This document shows, one piece after another, positions 35,592-48,921 of a DNA stretch of 64,000 bases (its first letter is position 1; every line of letters begins with the position of its first letter). Both the position numbers and the translations under genes were made by a program. The DNA is from Delphinus delphis. Lineage: Eukaryota > Chordata > Mammalia > Artiodactyla > Delphinidae. The stretch is from positions 61,078,447 through 61,142,446 of the forward strand of contig NC_082696.1 of the NCBI RefSeq assembly GCF_949987515.2. The letters are read 5' to 3'. Under the pieces are notes generated by a model. It was not told the origin of the DNA. It saw only the letters and a list, made by a program, of their open reading frames with translations, and ran no database searches.

Positions 35592-36029
35592 CAAATACAT
35601 CTTAATGCAAATGGTTACATCTATTTTTGAGTGGGGCTCAGAATTAATTTTACTTCTTTACTATGTATTGGCTCATTTCCTACCTTGTTTATAAAGATGT
35701 AGTTTTTAGGTAGGTGCAAATGCAAAAGTATTGTATAGAAGCTGTCATAAATCATGTCACTAAATGAAAGACACATTGAAGGATTATTGCCATGTTTTTT
35801 AAATTGTCTTTCTCATCAACAACCTACTAAAATTTTATGGCACATCGAATTCTGTTAGCCTCAAAAATTTGCTTTCAAGAAACACAGCTACATTATTTTC
35901 AACTCAGTTATTCTGGTACCTCAAGCTCTGAGAAGCTTTTTTTTTTTTTCCTTTTAATTTGCTTGTATCCACAATATAAAACACTGATAAATTTATGAAA
36001 GTACTTTTTAATTAAAGGAAGAAATGAAG
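35592..36029. other. Non-coding stretch, nothing recognised
   Basis: AT-rich with a T-run at 35938-35950; no gene. Confidence 0.5.
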
Positions 36030-39000
36030 ATAAATAGTTTTAGGTTCACAGCAAAACTTACCTGAAGGTTCATAGATATCCCATATATTCCCAGACCCAC
36101 ACATCATAGTCTCCCCCATAATCAACATCCCCCACCAGAGCGATACATTTGTTATGATTGATGAGTCTACTTTGACACATTTTTATCACCCAAAGCCCAT
36201 AGCTTTGGATTTACACTCTTGGTGTAGTATATTCTATGGATTTGTACAAATTTATAGACTTGTATTTGCCATTATGGTAATATGCAGAATAGTTCCACTG
36301 CCCTAAAATATCCTCTGTGATCCACCTGTTGATCCTCCACTCCCCTTTGGTTGTTGGGGCAACAACCAAACTTTTTACTGTCTTCATAGTTTTTATTTTT
36401 TCAGAATGTCGTATAGTTGGAATCATACAGTATGCAGCCTTTTAAGATTGGTGTCTTTCATGTAGTAATATGCATTGAAGATGCCTCCATATCTTTCTAT
36501 GGCTTAATAGCACAATTCTTTTTAGCAGTAAGTAATATTTAATTGGCCGGATGTATCACAGTTTGTTTATCCATTCACCTATTGAAGGGCATCTTGGTTG
36601 CTTCCAAGTTTTGGCAATTATGAATAAAGCTGATGTAAAAATCCATGTGTGTTCAAATTTTTGTGTGGATATGAGTTTTCAACTCATGGGTAAATACCAA
36701 GGACCAAATTTCTAGGTCATATGATCTGAGTGTGATTAGTTTTGTAAGCAAGAGCCAAACTGTCTTCCAAAGTGGCTATAGTATTTTGCATTCCCACCAG
36801 CAATGAATAAGAGTTCCTGTTACTTCACATCCTTGCTAACATTTGGTGTTGTCATTGTTCTGGATTTTGAATATTCTAATAGGCAGGTAGTAGTATCTCA
36901 CTGTTGTTATAATTTGCATTTCCCTGATGATATATGATGTGGAGCATCTTTGCATATGCTATTTGACATTTGTATATCTTCTTTCATGAGATATCTCTTA
37001 GAGTCTTTGGCCCATGTTTTAACTGGGTTATTTGTTTACTTATTATTGACTTTTCATTGTATATTGTATTGTTCATTGTATTGTTCATTGTATATTTTGG
37101 ATAACAATCCTTTATCAAATGACTCTTCTGTAAGCATTTTCTTCCAGCTTCTGGCTTGTCTTTTCATCCCCTTGACAGTATCCTTCCCAGAGCAGATTTA
37201 ATTTTAATGAAGTCCAGCTTATCAATTCTTTCTTTCATGGATTGTGCCATTGGTGTTGTATCTAGAAAGTCATTACCGTACCCAAGGTCATCTAAAATTT
37301 CTCCTATGTTATCTTTTAGGAGTTTTACACTTTTGAATTTTATATTTAGGTCTGTGATTCAGTTTAAGTTAATTTTTGTGAAAGGTGTAGGGTCTGTATC
37401 CGAATTCACTTTTTTTTGCATGTGAATATCCAGTTGTCCCAGCATCATTGGTTAAAAAGACTATCTTTGCTCCACTGTATTGCCTTTTCTCCTTTATTGA
37501 AGATCAGTTGACTATATTTATGTGGGTCTATTTCTGGACTCTTTATTCTGTTCCATTAATCTATTTATCTATTCTTTCTTCAACACCACAATATCTTGAT
37601 TACTGTAGCCTTACAGTAAGTTTTAAAATTGGGTAGTGTTAATCCTCCAGCTTTGTTCTTCAGTATTGTGTTGACTATTCTGGGTCTTTTGCCTCTCCAT
37701 AGGAACTTTGGAATCAGTTTGTCTATATCTGTGAAATAACTTGCTAAGATTTTGATTGAGATTGCAGGGAATATATAGAACAAGTTGAAAAAAACTAACA
37801 CTTTGGCAATACTGAGTCTTCCTATACATTGACGTGAAATATCTCTACATTTATTTTGTTTCTTTTTTATTTGTTTCATCAGAGTTTTGTAGTTTTCTTC
37901 TTATAGATTATGTACATATTTTTAAAAAATTTATACCTAAGTATTTCATTTTGTTGAATAGAATGTAATTGACATTGTGTTTTTAATTTTGAATTCCACT
38001 TGCTATTGCTTATGTATATAAAAGCAATTGACTTTTGTATATTAACTTTGTATCTTGCAACCTTGCTATAATCACTTATTAGTTCCAGGATTTTTATTTT
38101 GTCAATTATTTTCTGATTTTAAACATAGGTGATCATGTCACCTGTGAACAAAAAGAGTTTTATTTCTTGCTTCTTAGTTTGTATACCTTTCATTTACTTT
38201 TCTTGTCCTATTCCATTAGCTAGGACTTCCAGTACAAGTTTACAAATATTGTTGAAAGGGGATGTCCTTGCCTTTTTCCTGATGTTAGCAGGAAATCTTT
38301 GAGTTTCTCATCATTAAATATGATGTTAGCTATAGGGTTTTTTGTAGATATTCTTTATTAAGTTGAGGAAATTCCCCTCTATTCCTAGTTTACTGAGAGT
38401 CTTTATGATGAAAGGGTACTGGATTTTATCAAATGGGTTTTTTGCCCTTATTATTATAATGATGTGATTTTTCTTCTTTGGCTTGTTGATGTGATGAATT
38501 ACATTTATTGATTTTCAAATATCGAACCGGCCTTTTATACCTTCAATAAATCTCTTTTTGGCCATGGTGTATAGTTGTTTTTTACATTGTCAGATTTGAT
38601 TTGCTAACATTTTGTTGAGGATTTTTGCATCTAAGTTCATGAAAGATAGTGGTCTGTAGTTTTCTTGTAATGTCTTTGTGTGCTTTGGTTTTAGGCTAAT
38701 GCTGGGCTCATAGAATCGGATAGGAAGTATTCCTTCTGCTTCTGTCTTCCAAAAGAGACTGTAAAGAATTCATATAATTTCTTCCTTAAATATTCAGTAG
38801 AATTCACAAATGAACACATCTCTCCTGGTGTTTTCTGTTTTATTAATCATTGGTTCAATTTCTTTCATAGATATAGGCCAATTCAGATTCTCTATTTCAT
38901 TTTGTGTGAATTCGGGCAGATTGTGTCTTTCAGGGAATTGATCTTTTTCATATAGATTATCAAATTCATGGGAATAGGGTTATTCATCATATTTCTTTAA

Positions 39001-42000
39001 TATAATTTTAATGTTCAAGGGATCTGCAGTGATAACCCTGTTTTATTTCTGTTCTTAGTAGTTTATGCCCTCTCTCTTTTTTTCTTAGTTAGCTTGGTTA
39101 GAGGCTTATCAGTGTTGCTAATCTTTTCAAAGAACCAGCTTTTGGCTTCATTGATTTCCTCTATTGATTTCTGCTCTAATTCTTATTATTTCTTTTCTTT
39201 TGCTTACCTTGAATTTAATTTGTTCTTCTTTTCCTATTTTCCTAAGGTGGACACTTAGATGATTGATTTGAAGTCTGTTTTCCTTTCTAATATATATATT
39301 CAATGCTATAAATTCTCCTCTAAGTGCTACTTTTTCTGCATCCCACAAATTTTAAGTTGTGCTTTCATTTTCATTGAGTTCAAAATATATTTTAACTTCT
39401 CTTAAGATTTCTTCTTTGATCCAAGTATTATTTAGAATGTGTTATGATCTCCAAGTATTTTGGACTTTTTCAGCTATCTTTCTGTTATTGATTTCTAGTT
39501 TAATTCCATTGTTGAATGAGAGCAGATGTCATATGAATTCTATTCTTTTAAATTTGTTAGTTTGTTTGATGGTGCAGAATGTGGTCCATCTTGACAGATA
39601 ATCTATATTCTGCTGTTGTTGGATGAAGTAGTCTGTAGATGTCTATTATATCCAGTTTATTGATGGTATTAGTGAGTCAGCTATATCCTTACTGCTTTTC
39701 TGCCAGCTGGATCTCTCAGTTTCTGGTAGAGGAGTGTTGAAGTCTCCAACTACTACAATAGTGGATTCATTTATTTCTTTTTTCAGTTTTTTTCATTTAT
39801 TGCCTCACATAGTTTTGTTCTCTGTTGGGCACACAACACATTGAGAATTGTTATGTCTTCTAGGAGGATTGACTCTCCTATTATTATGTAATATCCTTCA
39901 TTATCCCTGATAACATTCCTTGCTGTAAAGTTGACTCTGTTTAAAATTAATATAGCTACTCCCACTTTTTTTATTAGTGTTATATGGCATGTCTTTCTCA
40001 ATCTATTTGCTTTTAATCTATATTGTCTTTATATTTAAAGTTGGTTTTCTTTTAATCTATTCTGACAATCTCTGTCTTTTAGTTAGTTTAGACCATTGAC
40101 ATTTAAGGTAATTATGGATATAGTTGTATTAATATCTACTATATTTCTTACTGTTTTCTATATGTTTCCCTTGTTCTTTGTTCCTATGTTTGTATTCCAC
40201 TATTTTTCTGCCTTTTATGGTTTTAATTGAGCATTTTATATGATTCCATTCTCTTGTTTTTCTTACCATATCAGTTATACTTCATTTAAAATTTGATTTT
40301 ATGACTGCCCTAAGAGTTTGCAATATACATTTACAACTATTACCAGTATACTTTCAAATAGCATTATATCACTTCATGGATAGTACAAGTACTTTATTAT
40401 AACAAAATAATTCTAGTTCCTCCCTCTAATGCTTTTTATTGTTGCTGTCATTCATTTCACTTATCTGTAAACATGTATATGTGTATATGTATATTTGAAT
40501 ACACTGTTGCTCTTTTTATTAGAAACAAAGTGTTCTCTGTTAGATCAATTAGAATAAGAAAAATAAAAGTTTTTATCTTATCTCCACTTATTTCTTCTTC
40601 AGTGCTCTTCCTTACTTCATGTAGATCCAAATTTCTGATCTGTATTATTTTCCTTCTCTCTAAAAAACTTCTTCAAACATTTCTTGCAAAACAGATCTAC
40701 TGACAACAAATTTTCTCAATTTTTATTTTTCTAAGAAAGTCTTCTTTTCCCTTTCACTTTTGAAAGATAATTTTGTAGAGTACAGAATTCTAGGTTTTTT
40801 CTCTCTCAACGTTAAATATTTCACTACACTCTTTTTTTTTTTTTTTGGTATTGTTTCTGAGGAGAAGTTAAAAATAATTCTTACATTTGTCCTTCCACAG
40901 GTAAGGGTTTTTTTCCTCTGGTTTCTTTCAGAACTTTGTTCAGTATCTTTGATTTCCTATAGTTTGAAAATGATATGCCTAGGTTTAGTATTTTACTGTT
41001 TATCCTGTTTGGTATTCTCTCAGCTTCCTGGATCTGTGGTTTGGTATCTGACACTAGTTTGGGAAAATTCTCAGTCTTTATTGTTCAAATATTTTTTCCA
41101 TTTCTTTCTCTTTCTGGTATTCCTATTACCCATAGGTTACAATTTTTGTAGTTTTTCCACCATTCTTGGGTATTCTGTTATATTTTTCCAGTCTTTTCTG
41201 TTTGTTTTTCACTTTTGGAAGTTTCTATTGAGATATTCTTTAACTCAGAGATTCTCTCCTCAGCCGTTTTCAATGATGTCTAATAAAATCATCAAAATCA
41301 TTCTTCATTTCTACTGCAGTGTTTTAATTTTAGCTTTTTTGGGGGGGGCGTCTCTCAGAATGTCATTCTCTCTGTTATATTGGCCATATGATCTTGCGTA
41401 CTATCTTCTTTATCTATTAAAACTCTTAGCATTTTAATTGTAGTTGTTTTAAATTTCAGATCTGATCATTCCAGCATTCCTGATGAGTCTTTTCCTGATA
41501 CTTACTCTGCCTTTTCAAACTATTTGTGGGGCCTTTTATACTATGTTGTATTTTTTTTTTTGATGTCTGTACATGAAGAATTGAATAAAATAAATTGCTG
41601 TAACTAGGCCTTTAGTAATGTGGTGGTGAGGTGTGGGGAGGGCAGACATTCTGTAGTCCCATGTTTAGGTGTCAGTCTTTTAGTAAGCCTATGCCTCTGG
41701 ACTGTGAACTTCACAAGTGCCTCTCAGTACCCCCTTTTCTCATGGGACCAATAACAAAAGTGGACTGGAGTTGTGTATTTTTATTCTTCATGGAAGCCTG
41801 GAGGAGGCTGGTATTAGTTATTTTCTCTTCTCCATGCAGAAAGCTAGAGCCAGCTGGAGTTGCTTATTTCCCTTCCCCAGGTCAGTTAAGCTCTAATAAA
41901 ACCCCAGCTGATGAGGCTGTAGTTAACTAGTTTCCACTGAGAGCAAGCCTTATTAAGAATCGCAGATTGCTCTGCTGTATTTCAAAATGGCTTTTTTCCC

Positions 42001-42310
42001 CTCCCTGTATGGGAAGCACAAGGGGTTTTTTCTCTGGTATTCACTGTAAGAACCTGGTCAAGCTACAGGCGTAAAACTCACATAATGTGGGGACCTCCCT
42101 GTGAGTGGGCCACCATGAAGATTTTATTTCTCAGAATTTCCAAACTGAGTCTCCAGCAGTTCTTCAATTAGAGTTAAGGTTTTCCTACCCCACGCTGCTT
42201 TCCGTGAAGGTTTCAGCTCATGGGTTTCTGTTCTGGTAAGTTGTGATTCTCCATATTCATTTATTGGTCTCTCCAATTTGAGGGTCAGGGATTTGTCCTG
42301 TGACCTCACT
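36030..42310 (-). mobile_element. Old, nearly full-length L1 (L1M type), reverse
   Basis: Reading the minus strand from 42310 down: 5' UTR (about 41560-42310), ORF1 (about 40650-41550), ORF2 (about 36600-40050) and 3' UTR to about 36030. Fragments of ORF2 translate on the minus strand: endonuclease-like at 39783-40001 (KKVGVAILILNRVNFTARNV) and connection region at 39148-39348. The region past the catalytic core at 37580-37879 includes KFLWRGKRPRI and GGLTLPNFKTYCKATVIK. Stops and shifts throughout show long decay. The 225-codon plus-strand frame at 40760-41437 is the antisense shadow of ORF1. Confidence 0.88.
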
Positions 42311-44249
42311 TATTTCATTGTGTCTCAAATATACATGAATATAATAATATTATACAGGTACAATTATTTGAACATTACTTGGTTCTCAGTGTCTAATATA
42401 GGTTTATTTGATATTAATGATACCAAACAAATAACCATGTGTTTTTGACCAATTCTACCATAGCCTGAAATGTTCCACTTGTTTTGTGGGTAATGTGGGT
42501 AGGAAAATGATAATAACAGGGAAAAGGATGCAATAGAATCAGAACAATGGAAGAAACTGCAAAAGAACTTCATGTTAAGCAGTAAATAAGAATTACAGAA
42601 GACTAATCAAAGGGGAATGGGCAGACAGGGAGAAGAGATTGCCATACCTGGGAAGACTGGATGTGCTGGTGACAGATTCAGGAACTAAGCATTCTGAAAC
42701 AGTCTTCGTAAATACTGAGTCAAGACTGTGTCTTTTCTATTGATATAGTTCCACTGTCCAGCAACTCAGAGATGTGCAATACATATGTAAGAAAAGTTCC
42801 CCAAGGAGAATTGAAGTGAGTGTGCCAATCAGCATCTGTCCAAAGGAATGGAAACTAGAAGCTGACTGTGGAAGGAAAAAATACATAAACAAAAACAGGA
42901 CAACCTGAGGGGGGTTATAGAGACCTGACCCAATGAGAAGAAAATAAAAGGAGTGGGAATCTTTTCTTTGGAGCTAAAATTTTGGATTAAGGCCCTGTAG
43001 GTTAAAACTAATTAACACATGTAAATGTAGGTCCCAAACTATATAAAATAGGGGAAACTCCATTTCCACAGTTACCTAATGATCCTTTCTTAATTCCCAG
43101 GGCAAACAGGCTGTTGTGAATGCAACTCATACCACGTAGGAAATTAAACCATTGGGATAGGGGTGGAGAGCATTGACCTTTAAACATAATCAGTATTGGT
43201 GATTTCAATTCAGTTTTACCTTGCTCTTTTAACACTACGTGGATCACTATACAAATTTGTATAAAGCTGGGAAATCTATTCCCAAGAGGTTCATATGTAG
43301 TTGGTGTAACAACTACCTTGAGCCAAAAGGATTAAAGTAATTCAAAGCATATTAATCCCTCCTGAGCCACACAAAGCTTTGTTTGATTTATCTCAGAACG
43401 ACTAGAGCTTTCTTGATTCTTTTAGAATATTCAATGGTAGTTCAATTTAGTTCCTCATCTTTTTTTGGGGGGGGGTTGGGGGGGTTTCCAAGATTCTATA
43501 GGATATTAAAATTAAAAGATTGCCATCAATATCTATTATTTATGCTGTAATTCTGAAGTACTGTTATTTTCAAAGTCTAGTAATTCCATTAGAAATAATC
43601 CTCCCTGTCCCACTTCTCTGTCTCCTCCCACACACCCTGTGCACCATATAGCTTCAAAAGAAAAGGAAGGAATAACTCAAAGCAGAAGTAAATCTCTTAA
43701 CAGATATAATAAGAAATGTGCAAAATAAATCATCTTATGAATGTCAGAGATGCGTGTTCTTTACTCAGGTGTGAAGGTGGTTTTTTTTTTTTTGGAATGA
43801 ACCCTGATCATCTTGGGACATACGATTTGATTAGATCGTAGTTCAAAATGGAAAGTAAAGTGACTTTTTAAACATATGTCTCTATGTCAAAAACAAAAAT
43901 GTATTTGTTTTAGTACTTGTTGGAATTCTGTAATTTTTGCTTTTTGAGCCCATGGCTATGTTCTTACTCATTTTAACTTTGCAGAAAAATAAAAGATCAC
44001 TCTTATCGGCAATTTCTAATTCCTCTTGAACTGCTCTGTACTGTGCAAAAACTATCATATACCTCTGCTCAGACCCTGAAGAAAGAGAATATTACTGATA
44101 TATCAAGCTGTTAGAAACCTTTTAACTGGGGCCCTCAGGATAGAAGGCTTTAATTGAAATGTCAGAAAGTGATATGCTTTAGCCAGATATTGTTTTAAGA
44201 GGTGTTTGTTGTTGTTGTTGTCTTTTTTACTGTTTGGGTTTGGTAAGGC
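42311..44249. other. Non-coding stretch, nothing recognised
   Basis: Includes a G-run at 43465-43488 and a T-run near 43782. No gene or named repeat seen. Confidence 0.45.
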
Positions 44250-44700
44250 CAACAGATCAGAAGACAACTGCCATTGAAAAGACAGTTTGTTATATTCTCA
44301 GATTCAGGAGAGGGAGAACACACATCACCAGGGGCTACACTGGGAATCACCTGTGGTCAATTTAGGGGCGAACCATTGGCAAGAGCCTTTATTGTGGTTT
44401 CCAAGGGAAAAAACAGGCAAGGCAGGGTAAGCACCCTTAGAACTGTCTAATTTTGAATAATTTTAGTGGCTTTGGGGTATGGGGGCTGTCCATGGTTGCT
44501 TAGTACCTAGCCCTGGGGTAGTTAAGGTAGGTGGATATTGGTCCAGGCTATAATAGCCCAATAGGAAAGGTAGTTGTGGGTATGGACTAAACTGGCTGCT
44601 TAAGAAGGGGGCTTGAACAGCCTCTTGCCAGGGCCTCAAAACTGGCTCAGGACACCAGTTTAAAAACTATGTAACAATAGTCTCCTTGATGTCTTAACAC
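44250..44700. repeat. Unclassified old interspersed repeat, ERV-like
   Basis: The text around GAAAAGACAGTTTGTTATAT, AGCCTTTATTGTGGTTTCCA and TTAAAAACTATGTAACAATA is familiar as a repeated mammalian sequence, probably LTR or ERV internal. I cannot name the family or its orientation with confidence. Confidence 0.35.
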
Positions 44701-44962
44701 TAGTCTGAACTTGGTTATTTGGGTATTTGAGTGGCCTGAATAGTAGGAGACACCTTCAAAGAGTAGGACATAGTTGCCCTAAACAGCATAGAAAACATTA
44801 TGAGAGAAAAAAGGAGGGAAACAAATAGAAGTATAAGGGGTCCTCATAGGCTGGCTCATAACTAAGTTTCTCATTTATATGGCATTAGCCAAGAAAACAG
44901 ATCTGAAATTTCTGTGGTGTCTGATGATACCTCCATGGTATTGTAATGTGTGTTAAAAGTAT

Positions 44963-45621
44963 TGAAACCGTGCCCCATAGAGGTAAAAAACCCATGCTGA
45001 AACTGTGCCCCATAGGGTTAGCAGGAACTGGTGACTAACAAATTCTTGAGCTTGTCTTACAGCTTGTTAAAAAACCCTCCACTTGTATCCTACCTTCACA
45101 GAGCAAGCTCACCTTCATTATTTTGTTGCAAATTGCATACCCTCCAAGCTTCACGTAGCCTAAATAGTAGGCTGATGTTTGCCAGAGTTGTTTTCCAGGA
45201 GCTTGAATCAGCTGTGTCTAGTTCAAGCTCAAGCAGGCTAAAACAGGGCCTGCGTAGGTGTCCAATGAATGACCTTTTGACGTCAGAGGGCCAAAAGCTC
45301 CACCCCCAGGTCATGCTAAGCCTCACCATTTTTGAAGATACAGTCCATGAAGGAGCACGTAACTTAGATACACCTTCACAGAACACAGTGTGCATCACTT
45401 TTTCCCTACCTCTAATGACTTTTCCTCATGCCTCAGACCTCCCTGCTTCTGTATCCTCTAACTATCTCAAGCCCCTCACCTTAGGGAAGGCAGATCCGAG
45501 ACTGGTTCTACCATCTTCTTGCTTGGTTGCCTCGTGAATAAACCCTTTCTTTGCTGCAGACCTTGGTGTCTCAGTGTTTTGGCTTGCTGCACGTCAGACA
45601 GATGAAGCTGGTTCAATAACA
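44963..45621 (+). mobile_element. Probable solo LTR of an endogenous retrovirus
   Basis: Starts TGAAACCGTGCCCCATAG and ends GGTTCAATAACA (TG...CA), flanked by the 4-mer GTAT on both sides (44959, 45622). An AATAAA at about 45538 followed by a GC/T-rich tail is the expected R-U5 layout. No primer site or retroviral gene follows, so it is likely solo. The first 35 bp are partly repeated (TGAAAC.GTGCCCCATAG at 44963 and 44998). The 168-codon open frame at 45031-45537 lies wholly inside the LTR and is not taken as a gene. Confidence 0.6.
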
Positions 45622-47019
45622 GTATGAGTTATATATTTTTAAAATAATATTTTGGTGTACTTCTCAGGGTAAGATGGTAGGTACAGCAGTTGTGTTTGTT
45701 GGAGGGTATGACCTGATAGGTCAGTCAAGTGTACTCCCTTAGGCATGGGAGAGTAGGGGTATATGAGCTGGCAAGAGCAAGGAGTACACCAGGAACATGG
45801 GTTAAATGGACAGCGAACTCCAAGAACATAATAGAAGCTCTAATAGCAAAGGAAGAAAAGCAATAAATGTTTTATGTGTGATTTGTCAACCTCTTTGGAG
45901 AGGCAACCTCTGGGTGTCAGTGGGGCAGAGGTTTTAGTGTCTGGGGTGAAGTCATTTCAGAGGGCAATGTCATCTCTGGTGGTGAGCTCCTGAGCCAGGG
46001 TGATATTGTCTGGGATGTGGGACTGGGGATCCTTTTTAAGAGGATATCCACCAAAGTTGAAGTATCTTGTGTTTGTGACTCTATGGCTTATAGGCAGTCC
46101 ATAACATGTATGTTGATGCATTTTTAGATGGAATACTTTTTATGATTAAAAGACTGCAACAAACATTTTTACTGCAGCAGGTAAATTCCAAAGACTAGAA
46201 ATTGGCAAAGAGCTGATATACATTTCCTTAAGTGAGATTTAAAAGAAAATGTTAATGAATTATATAGATAAAAAAGTTTGACTTCTGGTCAGAATTTTTT
46301 AGCATTAGTCTTTGCCAATTGAGGTGCCAAGCTTAAACTTTTAAGAGATGGATTATCATTTAGGAAGATACAAAAAAGAAAGTATTGTAAAATTTTTTCT
46401 AATAAAACTTTGTTTACAATCATGTACCTAGATTTGTTGCTTTTAGGTACCCAAAGCCATAGAATGTATAGTTTTAAACTTCAGCGAGATTACCATCTTC
46501 ATAAGGGTGGGTTGAAATATCTTTATTCAAGAAATTGTAAAACAAAGATTTCAAACAAAAAGCAAATACGTGATAGAATGGTAGACAATTCATAATACTT
46601 AGAAATATTTAAGGCAAAATAAAATATCAATTTTAGGGAGAAATTAAGTTGGAAAAAGCTTGATGGAGATTAAAAAATTTACCTATGGCAAACTGTAAGG
46701 ATAGAAGGAACAGGGTAGATGAGGAAATAGCTATCTGTTGTTTTGTTTTGTTTTCTGATTGAAACTAGGCTTTTGTAGGGATGTAGCAGTAAGGGAGTTC
46801 AGATAATGTAGAGTGAGAGACCAACCTTATGTTCTAGGCTGCTCAGATTGCTAGGATAGCCACTCAGAACTAAAAGACTTTGGATCAAAGGGAGGATAAA
46901 GAAAACCATTCAGGATTTGTCCACTGACACTCAGGCACGCATGCAGCTTGCAATGTGAGCTTGCAGACTATTCACTGAGTGCCTGCTGGACCCTCCCCTT
47001 ACCATATGCCTAGACCCAC
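45622..47019. other. Unrecognised, possibly old ERV-derived
   Basis: Purine-rich, without open frames longer than about 60 codons. The 45650-46110 part (AGGTTTTAGTGTCTGGGGTG, GGGATGTGGGACTGGGGATC) has the look of a decayed ERV internal region, but I cannot support this further. Confidence 0.3.
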
Positions 47020-47559
47020 TTTTTTTTTTTATTGAAGTATAGTTGAATTACAGTTCTGTGTTAGTTGCAGGTGTACAACAAAATGATTCAGAAGTATATA
47101 TATATATATTTCAGACTATTTTCTTTCATAGGTTATTACAAGATATTGAATAGTTCCCTGTGCTATACAGTAAATCCTTATTGCTTATCTATTTTATGTA
47201 TAGTAGTTTGTATTTGTTAATCCCATACTCCTAGTTTATCCCTCCTTTCTCTTTACTCCTTGGTAACCAAAAGTTTGTTTTCTGTGTTTATGAGTCTTTC
47301 TGTTTTGTATATAGATTCATTTGTATTAGTTTTTAGATTCCATGTATGTGATCATATTTGTCTTTGTCTGACTTCATTAAGTATAATATTCTCTATATCT
47401 ACATTGCTGTAGACGGCAATATTTCATTTTTTATGGCTGAGTAATATTTCATTATGTACATATACCACACCTTAAGTCAATTGTATGTTGAAGGCACTTG
47501 CGTTGTTTACATGTCTTGACTATTGTAAATAGCACTGCTATGATTGTTGGAGTGCATGT
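47020..47559 (-). mobile_element. Old L1 3' part (outer element of a nest)
   Basis: Starts with poly(T) at 47020 and continues ATTGAAGTATAGTTGAATTA, CCTGTGCTATACAGTAAATC and TGGCTGAGTAATATTTCATT, a reversed L1 3' UTR and ORF2 end. It breaks at GTGCATGT (47559) and resumes at 48922. Confidence 0.88.
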
Positions 47560-48921
47560 TTATTTGTTAACATCTTTATTGGAGTATAATTGCTTTACAA
47601 TGGTGTGTTAGTTTCTGCTGTATAACAAAGTGAATCAGCTATATATATGTACATATATCCCCATATCCCCTCTTTCTTGCATCTCCCTCCCACCATCCCT
47701 ATCCCACCCCTTTAGGTGGACACAAAGCACAGAGTTGATCTCCCTGTGCTATGCGGCTGCTTCCCACTAGCTATCTGTTTTACATTTGGTAGTGTATATC
47801 TGTCCATGCTACTCTCTCACTTCGTCCCAGCTTACCCTTCCCCCTCCCCGTGTCCTCAAGTCCATTCTCTACGTCTGTGTCTTTATTCCTGACCTGCCCC
47901 TAGGTTCTTCAGAACCTTTTTTTTTAGATTCCATATATATGTGTTAGCATATAGTATCTGTTTTTCTCTTTCTGACTTACTTCACTCTGTATGACTGACT
48001 CTAGGTCCATCCACCTCTCTACAAATAACTCAGTTTCGTTTCTTTTTATGGCTGAGTAATATTCCATTGTATATATGTGCCACATCTTCTTTATCCATTC
48101 ATCTGTCGATAGACACTTAGGTTGCTTCCATGTCCTGGTTATTGTAAATAGTGTTGTAATGAATATTGTGGTACATGTCTCTTTGAACTATGGTTTTCTC
48201 AGGGTATATGCCCAGTAGTGGGATAGCTGGGTCATATGGTAGTTCTATTTTTAGTTTTTTTTTTTTTTTTCTTTTTTCTTTTTTTCAGTACGCGGGCCTC
48301 TCACTGTTGTGGCCTCTCCCGTTGCGGAGCACAGGCTCTGGACGCGCAGGCCCAGTGGCCATGGCTCACGGGTCCAGCTGCTCCGTGGCATGTGGGATCT
48401 TCCCGGACCGGGGCACGAACCCGTGTCCCCTGCATCGGCGGGCAGACTCTAAACCACGGCGCCACCAGGGAAGCCCTATTTTTAGTTTTTTAAGGAACCT
48501 CCATACTGTTCACCATAGTGGCTGTATCAATTTACATTCCCACCAACAGTGCAAGAGGGTTCCCTTTTCTCCACACCCTCTCCAGCATTTATTGTTTGTA
48601 GACATTTTGATGATGAACATTCTGACAGACCGGTGTGAGGTGATACCTCATTGTAGTTTTGATTTGCATTTCTCTAATGATTAGTGATGTTGAGCATCCT
48701 TTCATGTGTTTGTTGGCAACCTGTATGTATATCTTCTTTGGAGAAATGTCTGTTTAGGTTTTCTGCCCATTTTTTGATTGGGTTGTTTGTTTTTTTGATA
48801 TTGAGCTGCATGAGCTGCTTGTATATTTTTGAGATTAATCCTTTGTTAGTTGCTTCATTTGCAAATATTTTCTCCCATTTTGAGGACTGTCTTTTCACCT
48901 TGTTTATGGTTTCCTTTGCTG
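47560..48921 (-). mobile_element. Young L1 3' part inserted in the old L1
   Basis: Same family as the element at 27.4-33.1 kb: TTAACATCTTTATTGGAGTA, TATAACAAAGTGAATCAGCT and GCGGCTGCTTCCCACTAGCT, then reversed ORF2 C-terminus to about 48921. 5' truncated, about 1.15 kb without its own SINE insertion. The 6-mers GCATGT (47554) and GTATGT (48922) may be the target duplication. The minus-strand frame at 48674-48898 is the residual ORF2. Confidence 0.88.
48260..48475 (-). mobile_element. CHR-type SINE nested in the young L1
   Basis: Minus strand starts GGGCTTCCCTGGTGGCGCCG; tail is poly(T) on plus with C interruptions. A perfect 15-bp duplication CTATTTTTAGTTTTT at 48245 and 48476 encloses it, and the L1 reads through cleanly once it is removed. 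Confidence 0.95.

Noticed and set aside
40760..41437. 225-codon open frame on the plus strand
   Set aside because: It is the antisense strand of the ORF1 region of the old L1 at 36.0-42.3 kb; rich in F, L and S as expected from A-rich sense DNA.
45031..45537. 168-codon open frame on the plus strand
   Set aside because: Lies entirely within the U3-R part of a probable LTR, has no domain, and a second frame is open on the other strand.
48190..48684. 164-codon plus-strand open frame
   Set aside because: Runs through antisense L1 and a nested SINE; pure repeat translation.
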